Assembly (NCBI RefSeq): GCF_003337315.1
Contig: NZ_QPJV01000003.1
Span: 62,001-126,000 of the forward strand
Source: Vagococcus fluvialis
GTDB lineage: Bacteria > Bacillota > Bacilli > Lactobacillales > Vagococcaceae
Length of the DNA: 64,000 bases
Reading direction: 5' to 3'
The position numbers were made by a program, and so were the translations under genes. The notes under the pieces are model-generated. The model was not told the origin of the DNA and made no database searches. It saw nothing but the letters and a program-made list of their open reading frames with translations. Positions 20,536 through 30,191 of this stretch are shown here, piece by piece (within the stretch, counting starts at the first letter, position 1; every line of letters begins with the position of its first letter).

Positions 20536-20570
20536 AAAAAACGACTTATTACAAAAAGTAAGTCGTTTTT
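20536..20570 (+). terminator. Terminator with an operator-like loop
   Basis: AAAAAACGACTTA (20536-20548) pairs with TAAGTCGTTTTT (20559-20570). Its loop and right arm contain TTACAAAAAGTAA (20549-20561), the same TTAC-N5-GTAA motif as in nearby promoters. Confidence 0.7.
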
Positions 20571-20600
20571 ATCTACTTTTTGTAAGTGATGTTATATACT
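20549..20600 (+). promoter_or_regulatory. Promoter of the mhqR operon with two TTAC-N5-GTAA motifs
   Basis: TTACAAAAAGTAA is at 20549-20561. A second copy, ATCTACTTTTTGTAAGT (20571-20587, the motif on the minus strand), lies immediately before the -10 TATACT (20595-20600). The second copy covers the expected -35 and spacer, as at the FMN reductase promoter. This puts the mhqR operon in the same putative regulon. Confidence 0.6.
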
Positions 20601-20640
20601 TAAATCAAATTAAGGGTATTTAACTTTTTATTTTTAATTA

Positions 20641-20662
20641 ATTATCTCGAATTAGAGATAAT
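20641..20662. promoter_or_regulatory. MhqR-like operator palindrome
   Basis: A 22-bp palindrome with one mismatch: ATTATCTCGAA (20641-20651) and TTAGAGATAAT (20652-20662). It closely matches the TATCTCGAATTCGAGATA consensus I recall for Bacillus MhqR. It lies between the promoter and the ribosome site of the mhqR-like gene, which fits autorepression. Confidence 0.7.
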
Positions 20663-20685
20663 TGAATAAGAAAGGAGTGTGGCAG

Positions 20686-21123
20686 ATGAAACGTGAAAAT
20701 AAGGAACTAGGAGCTTTTATCGGAATGATGCGTGGAAGCAGTAAATTAGAAAGAATTGTTAAAAGAGACGTATCTTTATATAAATTAAATATTACTGAGT
20801 TTTCGGTAATGGAATTACTTTTTCATCAGGGAAGACAAACAACACAAACCATTAAAGATAAAATTCTAATTGCTAGTAGTAGTACAACTTATGTCATTGA
20901 CCAACTTGAGAAAAAAGAGTGTGTGACTCGTATAACTAATCCAGCTGATAAACGAATTACTTATGTGGAACTATCAGAAAAAGGCCGAACACTCATGGAG
21001 GAGATTTTCCCACTCCATGTAAATACCATTTCAGATTGCTTTTCTTCTTTAGAAGAAGAGGAGCTAACTCAATTTGTTAAAACATTAGCCAAAATAAATC
21101 GAAAATTAGATAAACGACTATAG
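20686..21123 (+). CDS. mhqR: MarR-family repressor, MhqR-like
   Basis: A 145-residue MarR regulator, the same length as Bacillus MhqR. A winged helix-turn-helix spans about residues 35-100 (LIASSSTTYVIDQLEKKECVTR, with the wing NPADKRITYVELSEKG) between dimerisation helices. The ATG at 20686 follows AAAGGAG by 8 nt; a TTG at 20662 lies inside the operator and is rejected. It heads an operon with two VOC dioxygenase genes, a flavin-binding protein and an MhqD-like hydrolase, the classic content of MhqR-controlled genes for quinone and hydroquinone defence. It probably represses itself and the operon through the palindrome at 20641-20662. Confidence 0.85.
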   Translation: MKRENKELGAFIGMMRGSSKLERIVKRDVSLYKLNITEFSVMELLFHQGRQTTQTIKDKILIASSSTTYVIDQLEKKECVTRITNPADKRITYVELSEKGRTLMEEIFPLHVNTISDCFSSLEEEELTQFVKTLAKINRKLDKRL

Positions 21124-21140
21124 AAAAGAGGGAATTTATA

Positions 21141-22109
21141 ATGAAAATTGAAGCAAAAGACCAAATTTTAGGATTGCACCATATTACTGCTATGACAAGT
21201 GACGCTGAAAAAAATTATCGCTTTTTTACAGAAGTATTAGGCATGAGGTTAGTAAAAAAAACAGTCAATCAAGATGATATTTATACCTATCATACTTACT
21301 TTGCTGATGATCATGGAACACCAGGAACTACAATGACTTTCTTTGATTTCCCTAATAATCCTAAAGGAAGAAAAGGAACAAACACAGTTAGTATCTCAGG
21401 TTTTAGAGTACCAAATGACAAAGCTTTAGAGTATTACAAAAATCGTTTTGAAGAATTTAATGTGAAACATGAAGATATAAAAGAAGACTTTGGAACAAAA
21501 GTGCTTAAATTTTGGGATGAAGACGAGCAAACGTATCAACTTATTTCTGATGAAACCAATCAAGGTATGAAACCTGGTATTCCTTGGAAAAAAGGACCTG
21601 TTCCAGAAGAATTTGCTATTTACGGATTAGGGCGTATTGAAGTAACAATTAGTTATTTAGCAAACTTTAAATCATTAATGGAGCAAGTTTTTAATTTTAA
21701 AGAAATTGCTAAAGAGGGAAATCGTTACTTAATGGAAATCGGTGAGGGTGGAAACGGTGCTCAAATGGTTTTAGTAGATGACACAACTAGCCAAGAAGCA
21801 ATGCAAGGTTATGGTGAAGTTCACCATATTGCCTTTAGAGTTAGTTCAAGAGAAGCTTTATTTGTTTGGAAAGATATTTTTGACCGTTTAGGATTAGGTA
21901 ACTCAGGTCATGTGGATCGTTACTACTTTGAGTCACTTTATGTCCGAATTGGTCATATCTTAGTTGAGTTAGCAACTGATGAGCCAGGATTTATGGGAGA
22001 CGAGCCTTATGAAACATTAGGTGAGAGCTTATCTCTAGCACCATTCTTAGAAGAAAAACGTGAATACATTGAAAGTGTTATTAAACCATTTAACACTAAA
22101 AGGTCATAA
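21141..22109 (+). CDS. VOC-family ring-cleaving dioxygenase, MhqA/MhqO type
   Basis: A 322-residue extradiol dioxygenase-like protein with paired VOC modules. LGLHHITAMTSDAEKNYRFF contains the first metal-site His, GEVHHIAFRVSSREAL the second, and the C-terminal HILVELATDEPGF the metal-binding Glu. The repeated GTTMTF segment is also present. It is second in the mhqR operon, 17 bp after the repressor gene. Expected to open hydroquinone-type rings or otherwise process quinone adducts; this is family knowledge, not proven. Confidence 0.9.
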   Translation: MKIEAKDQILGLHHITAMTSDAEKNYRFFTEVLGMRLVKKTVNQDDIYTYHTYFADDHGTPGTTMTFFDFPNNPKGRKGTNTVSISGFRVPNDKALEYYKNRFEEFNVKHEDIKEDFGTKVLKFWDEDEQTYQLISDETNQGMKPGIPWKKGPVPEEFAIYGLGRIEVTISYLANFKSLMEQVFNFKEIAKEGNRYLMEIGEGGNGAQMVLVDDTTSQEAMQGYGEVHHIAFRVSSREALFVWKDIFDRLGLGNSGHVDRYYFESLYVRIGHILVELATDEPGFMGDEPYETLGESLSLAPFLEEKREYIESVIKPFNTKRS

Positions 22110-22143
22110 AAACTAATTACAAATATGAAAAGGAGTAATGACT

Positions 22144-23034
22144 ATGGAAGCTATTAAAAGAATACATCACATTTCAGCAATTGTAGGAGATCCAAGAGAG
22201 AATATTGATTTCTACGAAGGCGTTTTACAGTTAAAATTTATTAAACAGACAGTTAACTTTGATGACCCTGAAACATACCATCTATATTATGGTAATGAAA
22301 CAGCAGACGTTGGTACGACAATGACTTTCTTTAACTGGGATAATGAAGTGCGCGGAAGAGTAGGAAGTGGCCAAGTAGGAAGAATTGCTTTTCGTATTCC
22401 TAAAGGGAGTATGGCCTACTGGAACGAACGCTTAACAGGATTTAATGTGAACTTTACAGTTAGTCGTTTGTTTTTAGCGCCAACAATTGAATTGGAAGAT
22501 CCACATAATTTAGCCATTGCTTTAGTCGAATCTGATATGGAAGCAGACAGTCCAGCAATTTTAGGTTTTCATGGAGCGGCTCTTTTATCTAGTCAGCCAA
22601 AACAAACTATTGAAACTTTAAGAGATGATTTAGGCTTAGTTCTTGAAAAAGAAGATGAAACAGCAGCTCATTTAATCACTGTTGGAGAAGAAAAACATCA
22701 TATTATTGTTCCAAAAGAAAAATTACCTAGAGGACGTTTCGGTGTTGGGACAGTTCGCCATATTGCTTGGTCAGTGCCGACAGATGAAGAACATAGAGAG
22801 TGGCAAAATTATATGTTTGAGGAAGGTTATAATGTAACTGAAATCAAGGATAGATAATACTTTAAAGCGATCTATCTAGCGGAAAAAGGGCATGTGATTT
22901 TTGAATTTGCTACAGATGGTCCTGGCTTTACAATTAATGAAACATTTGAAGAATTAGGGACACGGTTAATGCTACCACCTCAGTATGAACACATGAGAGA
23001 GCATCTAGAAAAAACATTAATTCCTTTAAGATAA
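22144..23034 (+). pseudogene. Second VOC dioxygenase gene, interrupted by an in-frame TAA
   Basis: The first 237 codons from ATG 22144 encode a normal VOC dioxygenase (IKRIHHISAIVGDPRENIDF, VGTTMTFFNW, GTVRHIAWSVPTDEEH), ending at TAA 22855-22857 after TEIKDR. The same frame continues without a shift to TAA 23032-23034. It encodes YFKAIYLAEKGHVIFEFATD and about 38 more residues, the conserved family C-terminus. That tail contains the metal-binding glutamate (in VIFEFA), so the truncated protein should be inactive. ATG 22144 is preferred to 22138 for spacing from AGGAG. This is a nonsense mutation or a sequencing error; the rest of the gene looks well preserved, so any loss is recent. Confidence 0.85.
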
Positions 23035-23045
23035 GGAGAAGAAAA

Positions 23046-23654
23046 ATGACATCTATTAGACCAGAAGATATGGCAGAAAGAGATAACTATAAATTTTTAA
23101 TTGGTTCCATTATTCCAAGACCAATTGCTGTTGTAACTAGTCTTTCTGAAATAGGCATATTAAATATTGCACCCTTTAGTTATTTCAATATAGTTACTTC
23201 GAATCCACCAATTGTTTCGATTTCTATTCAAAGAAAATCAGGTGAGATGAAAGACACAGTTAGAAATATCCTTGCTTTAAAAGAAGCTGTGATTCATATT
23301 GCTGATGAGGAAAATATTGAGGATATTAATCAAACAGCAGCTAATTTATTAGCAACTGAAAGTGAACTAACTAAAACAACATTTACAACTAAAGCAAGTG
23401 ATATTGTAAAAGTGCCACAAATAAATGAAATTAAAATAAAAATGGAAGTTTCTTTTTATGAACATGTGGAAATTAAAAATAAAACGCAAGTATCAGCAGA
23501 TTTATTATTGTTAAAAATAGAAAAATATCATATTCCTGATGAAATTTATCATGAAGGAAGAATTGATCCAGATGGGTTGAAACCAATGGGTCGTTTAGCT
23601 GGTCATGATTATGCGGCGCTAGGAACAAGAAGAACTATTGTGAGACCAGACTAA
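23046..23654 (+). CDS. Flavin reductase-like FMN-binding protein
   Basis: A 202-residue protein of the flavin reductase-like (DIM6/NTAB, split-barrel) family. It carries YKFLIGSIIPRPIAVVTSLS, APFSYFNIVTSNPPIVSISI and the late HEGRIDPDGLKPMGRLAGHD stretch. It binds FMN and probably shuttles or uses electrons in quinone or aromatic metabolism. It is fourth in the mhqR operon, 11 bp after the second VOC gene and 13 bp before the MhqD-like hydrolase, so it may work with those enzymes. Confidence 0.88.
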   Translation: MTSIRPEDMAERDNYKFLIGSIIPRPIAVVTSLSEIGILNIAPFSYFNIVTSNPPIVSISIQRKSGEMKDTVRNILALKEAVIHIADEENIEDINQTAANLLATESELTKTTFTTKASDIVKVPQINEIKIKMEVSFYEHVEIKNKTQVSADLLLLKIEKYHIPDEIYHEGRIDPDGLKPMGRLAGHDYAALGTRRTIVRPD

Positions 23655-23667
23655 AAGGAGGATTAAG

Positions 23668-24258
23668 ATGGAATATATTATTAAAAAAGGCGTTGAAGAT
23701 GCGCCAGTCTTTATCCTACTTCATGGAACAGGTGGGACAGAAGAGTCATTACTTGATGTAGGAAAAGTATTAGATGAAGAAGCAACGTTAATCGGTATTC
23801 GCGGAAATATTTTAGAAGGTGGTTATCCAAGATACTTTAAACGTTTAGAAGAAGGTATTTTTGATGTCGAAGATCTAAACAATAGAACAATTGAGCTTCA
23901 TGAATTTATTCAAACTCTTGTTGAAAGATATGATTTAAACTCAGAAAAAATAGTTTTAATTGGGTACTCAAATGGTGCTAATATTGGGATTAAGTTATTT
24001 TTAGACTATCCAACTACTTATCGAAAAGGGATTTTGTTCCATCCAATGTATCCAGTTAAAATTGCAGATACACAGGACCTATCTCAAACTAAGATATTTA
24101 CAACTATGGGAAAAATGGATCCGATTGTTACTATAGAGCAAAGTGAACATGTGTTACAACTCTTTAAAGAGCGCAAAGCCGAAATTACAGAAGAATGGAC
24201 ACAAGGACACCAACTAACTTATCCAGAAATTTTAAAAGCTAAAGAATGGTTGGCGTAG
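23668..24258 (+). CDS. mhqD: Alpha/beta hydrolase, MhqD-like
   Basis: A 196-residue carboxylesterase of the phospholipase/carboxylesterase family. FILLHGTGGTEE forms the oxyanion loop, GYSNGANIG holds the nucleophilic serine, MGKMDPIV the acid and TQGHQLTYPE the histidine. It closes the mhqR operon and is the partner that MhqR controls in Bacillus (mhqD). The paralogue at 15898 shares the same motifs. It is followed by a palindromic repeat element rather than a simple terminator. Confidence 0.9.
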   Translation: MEYIIKKGVEDAPVFILLHGTGGTEESLLDVGKVLDEEATLIGIRGNILEGGYPRYFKRLEEGIFDVEDLNNRTIELHEFIQTLVERYDLNSEKIVLIGYSNGANIGIKLFLDYPTTYRKGILFHPMYPVKIADTQDLSQTKIFTTMGKMDPIVTIEQSEHVLQLFKERKAEITEEWTQGHQLTYPEILKAKEWLA

Positions 24259-24260
24259 TA

Positions 24261-24380
24261 GGTTGTGACAGAAGTGTTTAGCTTCAAGAAATAAGAAGGA
24301 AATCACGAAAATTGCTTTTCAAATTTTTGTGATTTTCGGCTTATTTCTTAAAGAAGTTACTTCTGTGACACCGTTTATTT
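24261..24380. repeat. Palindromic interspersed repeat, copy A
   Basis: A 120-bp element starting GGTTGTGACAGAAGTGTTTA and ending TTCTGTGACACCGTTTATTT. The two halves are imperfect reverse complements, so the whole can fold into one long hairpin. A near-identical copy in inverted orientation is at 57233-57350 and a decayed one at 26627-26744. There is no coding capacity, which is consistent with a MITE-like or REP-like element. Here it also sits where the mhqR operon needs a terminator. Confidence 0.85.
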
Positions 24381-24409
24381 TGTAAAAGTGAAACCTGAAA
24401 CGTACTCAT

Positions 24410-24868
24410 TTAGTTTATTTCTTTAAAAAAAACTACTTCAAACTCCTCACAAATTAGTTCTTTATCAGTGGAAAAAACTAAACCTAAACTAGCATATTCT
24501 TTAGTAAAGAAGTCTTCATGTCCTTTAAACCAGTAATCATGACTTAAATCACCTTCGCCTTCTTTTTTAGAAAATTTAGGTGTCACATCAGTCATTTTAG
24601 ATAATGTGATTTGTTTGACGCGTGTAATAGCAATCGGCTGATTATCACCATTTAAAATAATATCGTACTGACCGATTTGAGGTAGCTGCTCTTTCCGAAT
24701 ATCATAGAGCTCATAGGCAGAGCACGCAGCTGATTTTTTTCCATCTAAAACGAGTTGTCCTAACTCATCTCCCATTTCTTTTGTCCCATCTCCAAACATC
24801 CACGCTTCTGGTTGAGGTAAATCAAGTTGTTTTGCCTGACAAAATTCTTGCCAAAAAGTATTAATCAT
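24410..24868 (-). CDS. ASCH-domain protein
   Basis: A 152-residue ASCH protein. It shows MFGDGTKEMGDELGQLVLDGKKSAACSAYE, then LPQIGQYDIILNGDNQPIAI and the RVKQITLSKMTDVTPKFSKKEGEGD stretch typical of the family (both given in outline only here). ASCH domains have a PUA-like fold thought to bind RNA or modified nucleosides. The ATG at 24868 follows AAGGAG by 9 nt; longer forms to 24892 or 24991 have no ribosome site at the right distance and are rejected. It is monocistronic and divergent from the gene at 24986. Confidence 0.85.
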   Translation of the reverse strand: MINTFWQEFCQAKQLDLPQPEAWMFGDGTKEMGDELGQLVLDGKKSAACSAYELYDIRKEQLPQIGQYDIILNGDNQPIAITRVKQITLSKMTDVTPKFSKKEGEGDLSHDYWFKGHEDFFTKEYASLGLVFSTDKELICEEFEVVFFKEIN

Positions 24869-24985
24869 CTCTTTAATCTCCTTAGTTTTCATTAGTATAA
24901 CAAAAAAATAATGGAATAAGCATTTTGGAAGTTTCTTTTTCACTTTTTGTGATAAAATGAGCTTATCAAAGACGAGGTGAAAGTA

Positions 24986-25390
24986 ATGCAAGAAATAAAA
25001 ATAAAACGTGGCTTAGAGTTTGTTAATGGAGGGTGCAATGCCTGTCCGACTTTTAAAGAAGATATTTATGTGATGGAATTAAAGGATAAAGAGCATGCTT
25101 TAGATGAGTTAGACTTAAACTCATTAATGATGGCTATTGTGGTGGCTAATGGATATAAATTACATCAAGTTTATGACATATCTGATGATTACGATGTTTA
25201 TAAAAAAGAGGGCAATGAAGTTGCGGTCATTCCTGAATATGATAAATTAATCTTTAAAAAAGGTAATCTGAAACAAAAAGTAGCGAATCATTATAAAGAA
25301 CCCTCAGAATTATTTTCTGTAGCCAATAATTTATTAACACAATATTTTGATCTGGAAAGTATTAATTTTATAATAGAGAATGAATTATAA
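24986..25390 (+). CDS. Conserved hypothetical protein with a Cys pair
   Basis: A 134-residue acidic, soluble protein. I do not recognise a family. Near the N-terminus it has VNGGCNACPTFKEDIY, a CxxC pair that could bind metal or be redox-active. The rest is mixed alpha/beta without clear motifs. The ATG at 24986 lies 6 nt behind GAGGTGA; a GTG at 24977 overlaps that site. A 34-codon frame follows, possibly in the same transcript. Confidence 0.65.
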   Translation: MQEIKIKRGLEFVNGGCNACPTFKEDIYVMELKDKEHALDELDLNSLMMAIVVANGYKLHQVYDISDDYDVYKKEGNEVAVIPEYDKLIFKKGNLKQKVANHYKEPSELFSVANNLLTQYFDLESINFIIENEL

Positions 25391-25437
25391 AAGATATTGA
25401 TTATTGATACTAGAATAGAGGGAAAGGGGTTAATGAT

Positions 25438-25542
25438 ATGGAATTAACAAATGGTTGGACAGTAGTATCGAAAACAGAGCTATTAATAATTAAAACATTT
25501 AAAAATATGCAAAATGAATATGAATTAAATGATTTAGAATAA
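25438..25542 (+). CDS. Very small ORF (34 residues)
   Basis: An ATG at 25438 follows GGAAAGGGG. It encodes a 34-residue acidic peptide (begins MELTNGWTVV, ends NEYELNDLE) with no membrane segment or signal. It lies between the 24986 gene and a strong terminator, so it is probably transcribed, but coding is supported only by the ribosome site. Confidence 0.35.
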   Translation: MELTNGWTVVSKTELLIIKTFKNMQNEYELNDLE

Positions 25543-25543
25543 A

Positions 25544-25588
25544 ATAAAAACAGCTAGGTAAGCTTAAAACTTACTTAGCTGTTTTTGG
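25544..25588. terminator. Bidirectional terminator
   Basis: A long stem of about 16 bp (AAAACAGCTAGGTAAG with CTTACTTAGCTGTTTT), A-rich left and T-rich right, between convergent genes. Confidence 0.8.
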
Positions 25589-25605
25589 AATTTGTTAGAA
25601 ATAGC

Positions 25606-26421
25606 CTAAATCACTTCATCATCTAAGAAATTACCATCTAAATCATAAGTCATTGTTCCTGCACTACGACTACGCACATCATGAACACTAACGCGCCATT
25701 CAAATGAATTATCACCACTTGGAGTAAGTAGAATCATATTAATACCTGGGTAATAGACTTCTTTAACTTCTAAGCGCTCCTCAGTTTCCTTAATAATATT
25801 GGGAACAACTTGCCAATCAATTTCTTTACTAGAGATAGGTTTGTTGTCTCTTGTAATCACAGCGTTTTTATCTTTTTTCCATTTGTTGATTGGATTTAAA
25901 GGATGAAACCAGTATTCATCTTGTAATTTAGTTGTGGGGTTTGCCACACGAGCTACCATGTAAGTACCTGATTGAAGAGGAATATTTTTAAAATGAATAC
26001 TTAAATCATAAATTTTTAAATCCTCAGATTTTAGTGTGTTTTTTTGTTGCAATGTATCAAATTCTTTTTCTAATGATTCCCCGTTTACTAGTAAATAGTG
26101 ATCTAGAGGAAGTGTTGATGTAACAGTTCCCATTATAAAAATGATCATGAAAGGTAGAGGGAGTGTTAACAGATAAAACCACCATTTGCGTTTAGTTTTA
26201 ATGCCTACTCTAAGTAAAATAAGGGAACTAATAATAACTAAAGTAAGCCAAACATAAGGCATTTTAGTGGTTAATTTATTTTGCAGTGCAACTTCTTGAT
26301 ATTCATTTAAACGAAGTATAGATTCAGATAATGTTGGACTATTTAGAATAACTAAAAAAATAATGCCACCAACGATTAATAAGGATAAGAGTATAAGAAG
26401 TATTCGTTTGAAATAAGTCAT
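25606..26421 (-). CDS. Membrane protein with C-terminal extracytoplasmic domain
   Basis: A 271-residue protein starting at the ATG at 26421, which follows AAAGGAG. Three hydrophobic segments occupy about residues 5-28, 57-75 and 81-102. About 165 hydrophilic residues follow (YWFHPLNPINKWKKDKN, VVPNIIKETEERLEVKEVYY), probably outside the cell. I do not recognise the family; no catalytic motif is visible. A longer frame to 26475 adds residues without a ribosome site. Confidence 0.65.
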   Translation of the reverse strand: MTYFKRILLILLSLLIVGGIIFLVILNSPTLSESILRLNEYQEVALQNKLTTKMPYVWLTLVIISSLILLRVGIKTKRKWWFYLLTLPLPFMIIFIMGTVTSTLPLDHYLLVNGESLEKEFDTLQQKNTLKSEDLKIYDLSIHFKNIPLQSGTYMVARVANPTTKLQDEYWFHPLNPINKWKKDKNAVITRDNKPISSKEIDWQVVPNIIKETEERLEVKEVYYPGINMILLTPSGDNSFEWRVSVHDVRSRSAGTMTYDLDGNFLDDEVI

Positions 26422-26570
26422 AAAAAAACTCCTTTTATTTTTTACTAGTGTAGCGATATTTATTTCTTCTGACAATTAATTGAATTATTTGAAACAAGGT
26501 GTTTCATGATAGTAATATGAACCAACTTTGACCAAAAGTATTCTATTGTTTTAAAGAAGTGGATATAATG

Positions 26571-26622
26571 AAAAAAGAGACTAGAACATAAAATAAATCA
26601 TTCATGTCATAGTCGCTTTATT
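26571..26622 (-). terminator. Terminator of the second rpiR gene
   Basis: On the minus strand AAAGCGACTATGACAT pairs with ATGTTCTAGTCTCTTT and ends in TTTTTT. It is loosely similar to the TGTGACATA hairpin family found elsewhere in the window. Confidence 0.65.
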
Positions 26623-26626
26623 ATCT

Positions 26627-26744
26627 ATAAATGGTGTTCAAAAAGCAACTTCTGCTAAATAATCATGAATCAACAAAAATTTAAAACATAATTTTCGTTA
26701 ATTCTTTCTTATTTATTGAAGCTAGACGCTTTTGTCACATTATC
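26627..26744. repeat. Palindromic interspersed repeat, decayed copy C
   Basis: It aligns end to end with copy B (57233-57350): ATAAATGGTGTTCA at the left, TTTTCGT in the middle and TTATTTATTGAAGCTAGACG at the right. There are many substitutions but little length change. It overlaps the last 12 codons and stop of the rpiR gene at 26709-27503, so the element now supplies that protein's C-terminus. Confidence 0.7.
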
Positions 26745-27503
26745 TTCTTTAAATGGAAACTTTTTATTGTAAAGTTCTTTTGATAGTGTTTCGATAATAT
26801 AGACAACAGGTAACTGGCTAGACATATCAACACTGTAAGAGCGTCTGTTTAAAGGGGTGTCGTAGGACAGAGAAAAATCACATAATGTGGCAAGTGTATT
26901 GGCACTTTTATTAGTCACACTAATAGAGTAAATAGATGTGCCAACCAAAGCTTTCGCAATATGGATTAAATCTGGTGTTTCACCTGAAACTGAAAATAAC
27001 AAACAAACCTCATTGATTTTCTCATTGGTTTTATCTTTTTTAGAAGCTAGATAAGGAATGAATGTGGAAACCGAAGCAAAACTTTGGTAACCAAGTGAAG
27101 ATAGTCGCTGCTGGGCGTATTGAGCCATGGAACTAGATGAGCCAGTACCTAGGCAGTGAATCACATCTACTTCATTTAATTTCTCTACTAAAAAATCAAT
27201 ATTTTCTTTAAAATCAATTGGGAAGTGCGTATTTTCTAAGTAGAATTCATTAGCGTTTTGGTTGATCATGATATGTCGTTTTTCTAAATTTTGTTTAATT
27301 GCTAAACGAAGCTCAGGAAAACTTTCGTAACCCATTTTTTGGGTAAAACGGACAATCGTTGCGGGAGAGACATGTGTTTCTTCAGCTAGTTCACGAACTC
27401 GCATAAAGGCAACGGATTCTTCATTATTAGAAATATAATGAGCAATTTGAATATCTGTTTCAGTGCCTTGGCGCAATTTTTCTATATCAAACAAGTTAGT
27501 CAT
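26709..27503 (-). CDS. RpiR/MurR-family regulator divergent from a GH1 gene
   Basis: A 264-residue regulator. The HTH is at about residues 30-70 (VRELAEETHVSPATIVRFTQ) and a SIS domain at about 105-240 (HCLGTGSSSSMAQYAQQRL, LLFSVSGETPDLIHIA). It is divergent from the 6-phospho-beta-glucosidase gene with only 72 bp between them, so it probably controls that gene in response to a phosphorylated beta-glucoside or glucose-6-phosphate. Its last 12 codons lie inside a decayed palindromic repeat, suggesting that the original 3' end was replaced. Confidence 0.9.
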   Translation of the reverse strand: MTNLFDIEKLRQGTETDIQIAHYISNNEESVAFMRVRELAEETHVSPATIVRFTQKMGYESFPELRLAIKQNLEKRHIMINQNANEFYLENTHFPIDFKENIDFLVEKLNEVDVIHCLGTGSSSSMAQYAQQRLSSLGYQSFASVSTFIPYLASKKDKTNEKINEVCLLFSVSGETPDLIHIAKALVGTSIYSISVTNKSANTLATLCDFSLSYDTPLNRRSYSVDMSSQLPVVYIIETLSKELYNKKFPFKEDNVTKASSFNK

Positions 27504-27560
27504 CTCCTTTTTCTTCTATTTTACTTGAGAGATAGGAAAAGGGAAAGTTAATAAATATGA

Positions 27561-29009
<1,449 letters not shown>

Positions 29010-29013
29010 TGAC

Positions 29014-29052
29014 AAAGAAGAATTCTAGAAAAACTAGGATTCTTCTTTTTTT
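29014..29052 (+). terminator. Terminator after the GH1 gene
   Basis: AAAGAAGAATTCTAG pairs with CTAGGATTCTTCTTT around a 5-nt loop, followed by a T run. Confidence 0.85.
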
Positions 29053-29107
29053 ATTTTGAAAAGTAGTATACTTTAAATAACAAAAACAATTTATAAGAGG
29101 TGTGAGT

Positions 29108-29557
29108 ATGGAATTTTATACCTATCAATTTTTTATTAACCAATCATCTAATACTAATTTGATGAAATATTTGGTTTTTATTAGCTTACTAGCTCTACTA
29201 TTAATTATTATTCTCAAAAAGTTTCACAGTAGAGATAAGATGAAATACCGAGATTTAATTATTTTAGTGTCTCTAGGAATTATTTTTATGGTGGGAATTC
29301 AAATTAATGAATACGAAGTGGGGAAAACCAATCGTAATAATTCATCTAGAATGATTAATTTTTTAGAGAATATTAGTGACAATCAACAAGTTCCTGCTAG
29401 TGATCTATCTGTTAATTCGAAATATGTTAAAGATGAGATGCTTGTGAAGATAGGTGAGGATTACTATCAGATCAATATGAATGCTGATTTATCTTCATTC
29501 AAATTAGAAGAAACTTACCTTTTAAACGCAAAAGATATTAAGTTAGTAGAGGAGTGA
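29108..29557 (+). CDS. DUF3290-family membrane protein
   Basis: A 149-residue protein with two N-terminal membrane segments (LVFISLLALLLIIILKKF and LIILVSLGIIFMVGIQI) and a C-terminal extracytoplasmic domain (YVKDEMLVKIGEDYYQINMN). It matches the DUF3290 pattern and is followed 4 bp later by a DUF421 gene, the usual partner in Lactobacillales. The pair probably forms one membrane complex of unknown function. The ATG at 29108 follows AGAGGTG; a GTG at 29102 overlaps that site. Confidence 0.8.
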   Translation: MEFYTYQFFINQSSNTNLMKYLVFISLLALLLIIILKKFHSRDKMKYRDLIILVSLGIIFMVGIQINEYEVGKTNRNNSSRMINFLENISDNQQVPASDLSVNSKYVKDEMLVKIGEDYYQINMNADLSSFKLEETYLLNAKDIKLVEE

Positions 29558-29561
29558 GAGG

Positions 29562-30191
29562 ATGAAAGAGTATTTAGAAATAGGTATCAAGTTAGCTATA
29601 GGTTTAGTGGCACTTATTTTTCAGATGAATTTATTAGGTAAGGGCAATTTAGCACCAACTTCAAGCTTAGACCAACTCCAAAACTTTGTTCTAGGTGGTA
29701 TTATCGGTGGAATGATTTACAATAATCAAATTTCGATTTTGCAATTTTTCTTAATCTTAATTATGTGGACTTTTTTAGTTACTCTTTTTAAATATCTCAA
29801 AGAGAATGTTGGTTTTGTTAAAAAATTAATTGATGGCAAACCAACTGTTGTTATAAAAAACGGGGAAGTATTAGTTGAAAATTGTGCTAAAAAAGGTATT
29901 TCAGCAAATGACTTAATGTTTAAATTACGTCAATCTAATATTTACAATACTAAACAAGTAAAAAGAGCTGTCCAAGAACAAAATGGACAACTCACTATTA
30001 TTCTTTACGGAGATGAGCAGGTACGTTTCCCAGTTATTACAAATGGGTTTGTCGATGAGGATGTATTAGAAACCTTTGATAAAGATCGTGAGTGGTTGGA
30101 TAAAGAGCTAGCTAAACAAAAAGTAGAGCTTTCAAATGTTTACTTAGGTGAATATCATAATGGCAATCTACATCTTAGTCTTTATAAGTGA
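29562..30191 (+). CDS. DUF421 (YetF-like) membrane protein
   Basis: A 209-residue protein with three N-terminal membrane segments (to about residue 85) and a cytoplasmic alpha/beta domain (DGKPTVVIKNGEVLVENCAK, ISANDLMFKLRQSNIYNTKQ), the DUF421/YetF architecture. Its function is unknown, though relatives affect spore germination or envelope properties in bacilli. It is translationally coupled to the DUF3290 gene. Its last 10 bases overlap the 3' end of an antisense mepB-like gene. Confidence 0.88.
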   Translation: MKEYLEIGIKLAIGLVALIFQMNLLGKGNLAPTSSLDQLQNFVLGGIIGGMIYNNQISILQFFLILIMWTFLVTLFKYLKENVGFVKKLIDGKPTVVIKNGEVLVENCAKKGISANDLMFKLRQSNIYNTKQVKRAVQEQNGQLTIILYGDEQVRFPVITNGFVDEDVLETFDKDREWLDKELAKQKVELSNVYLGEYHNGNLHLSLYK

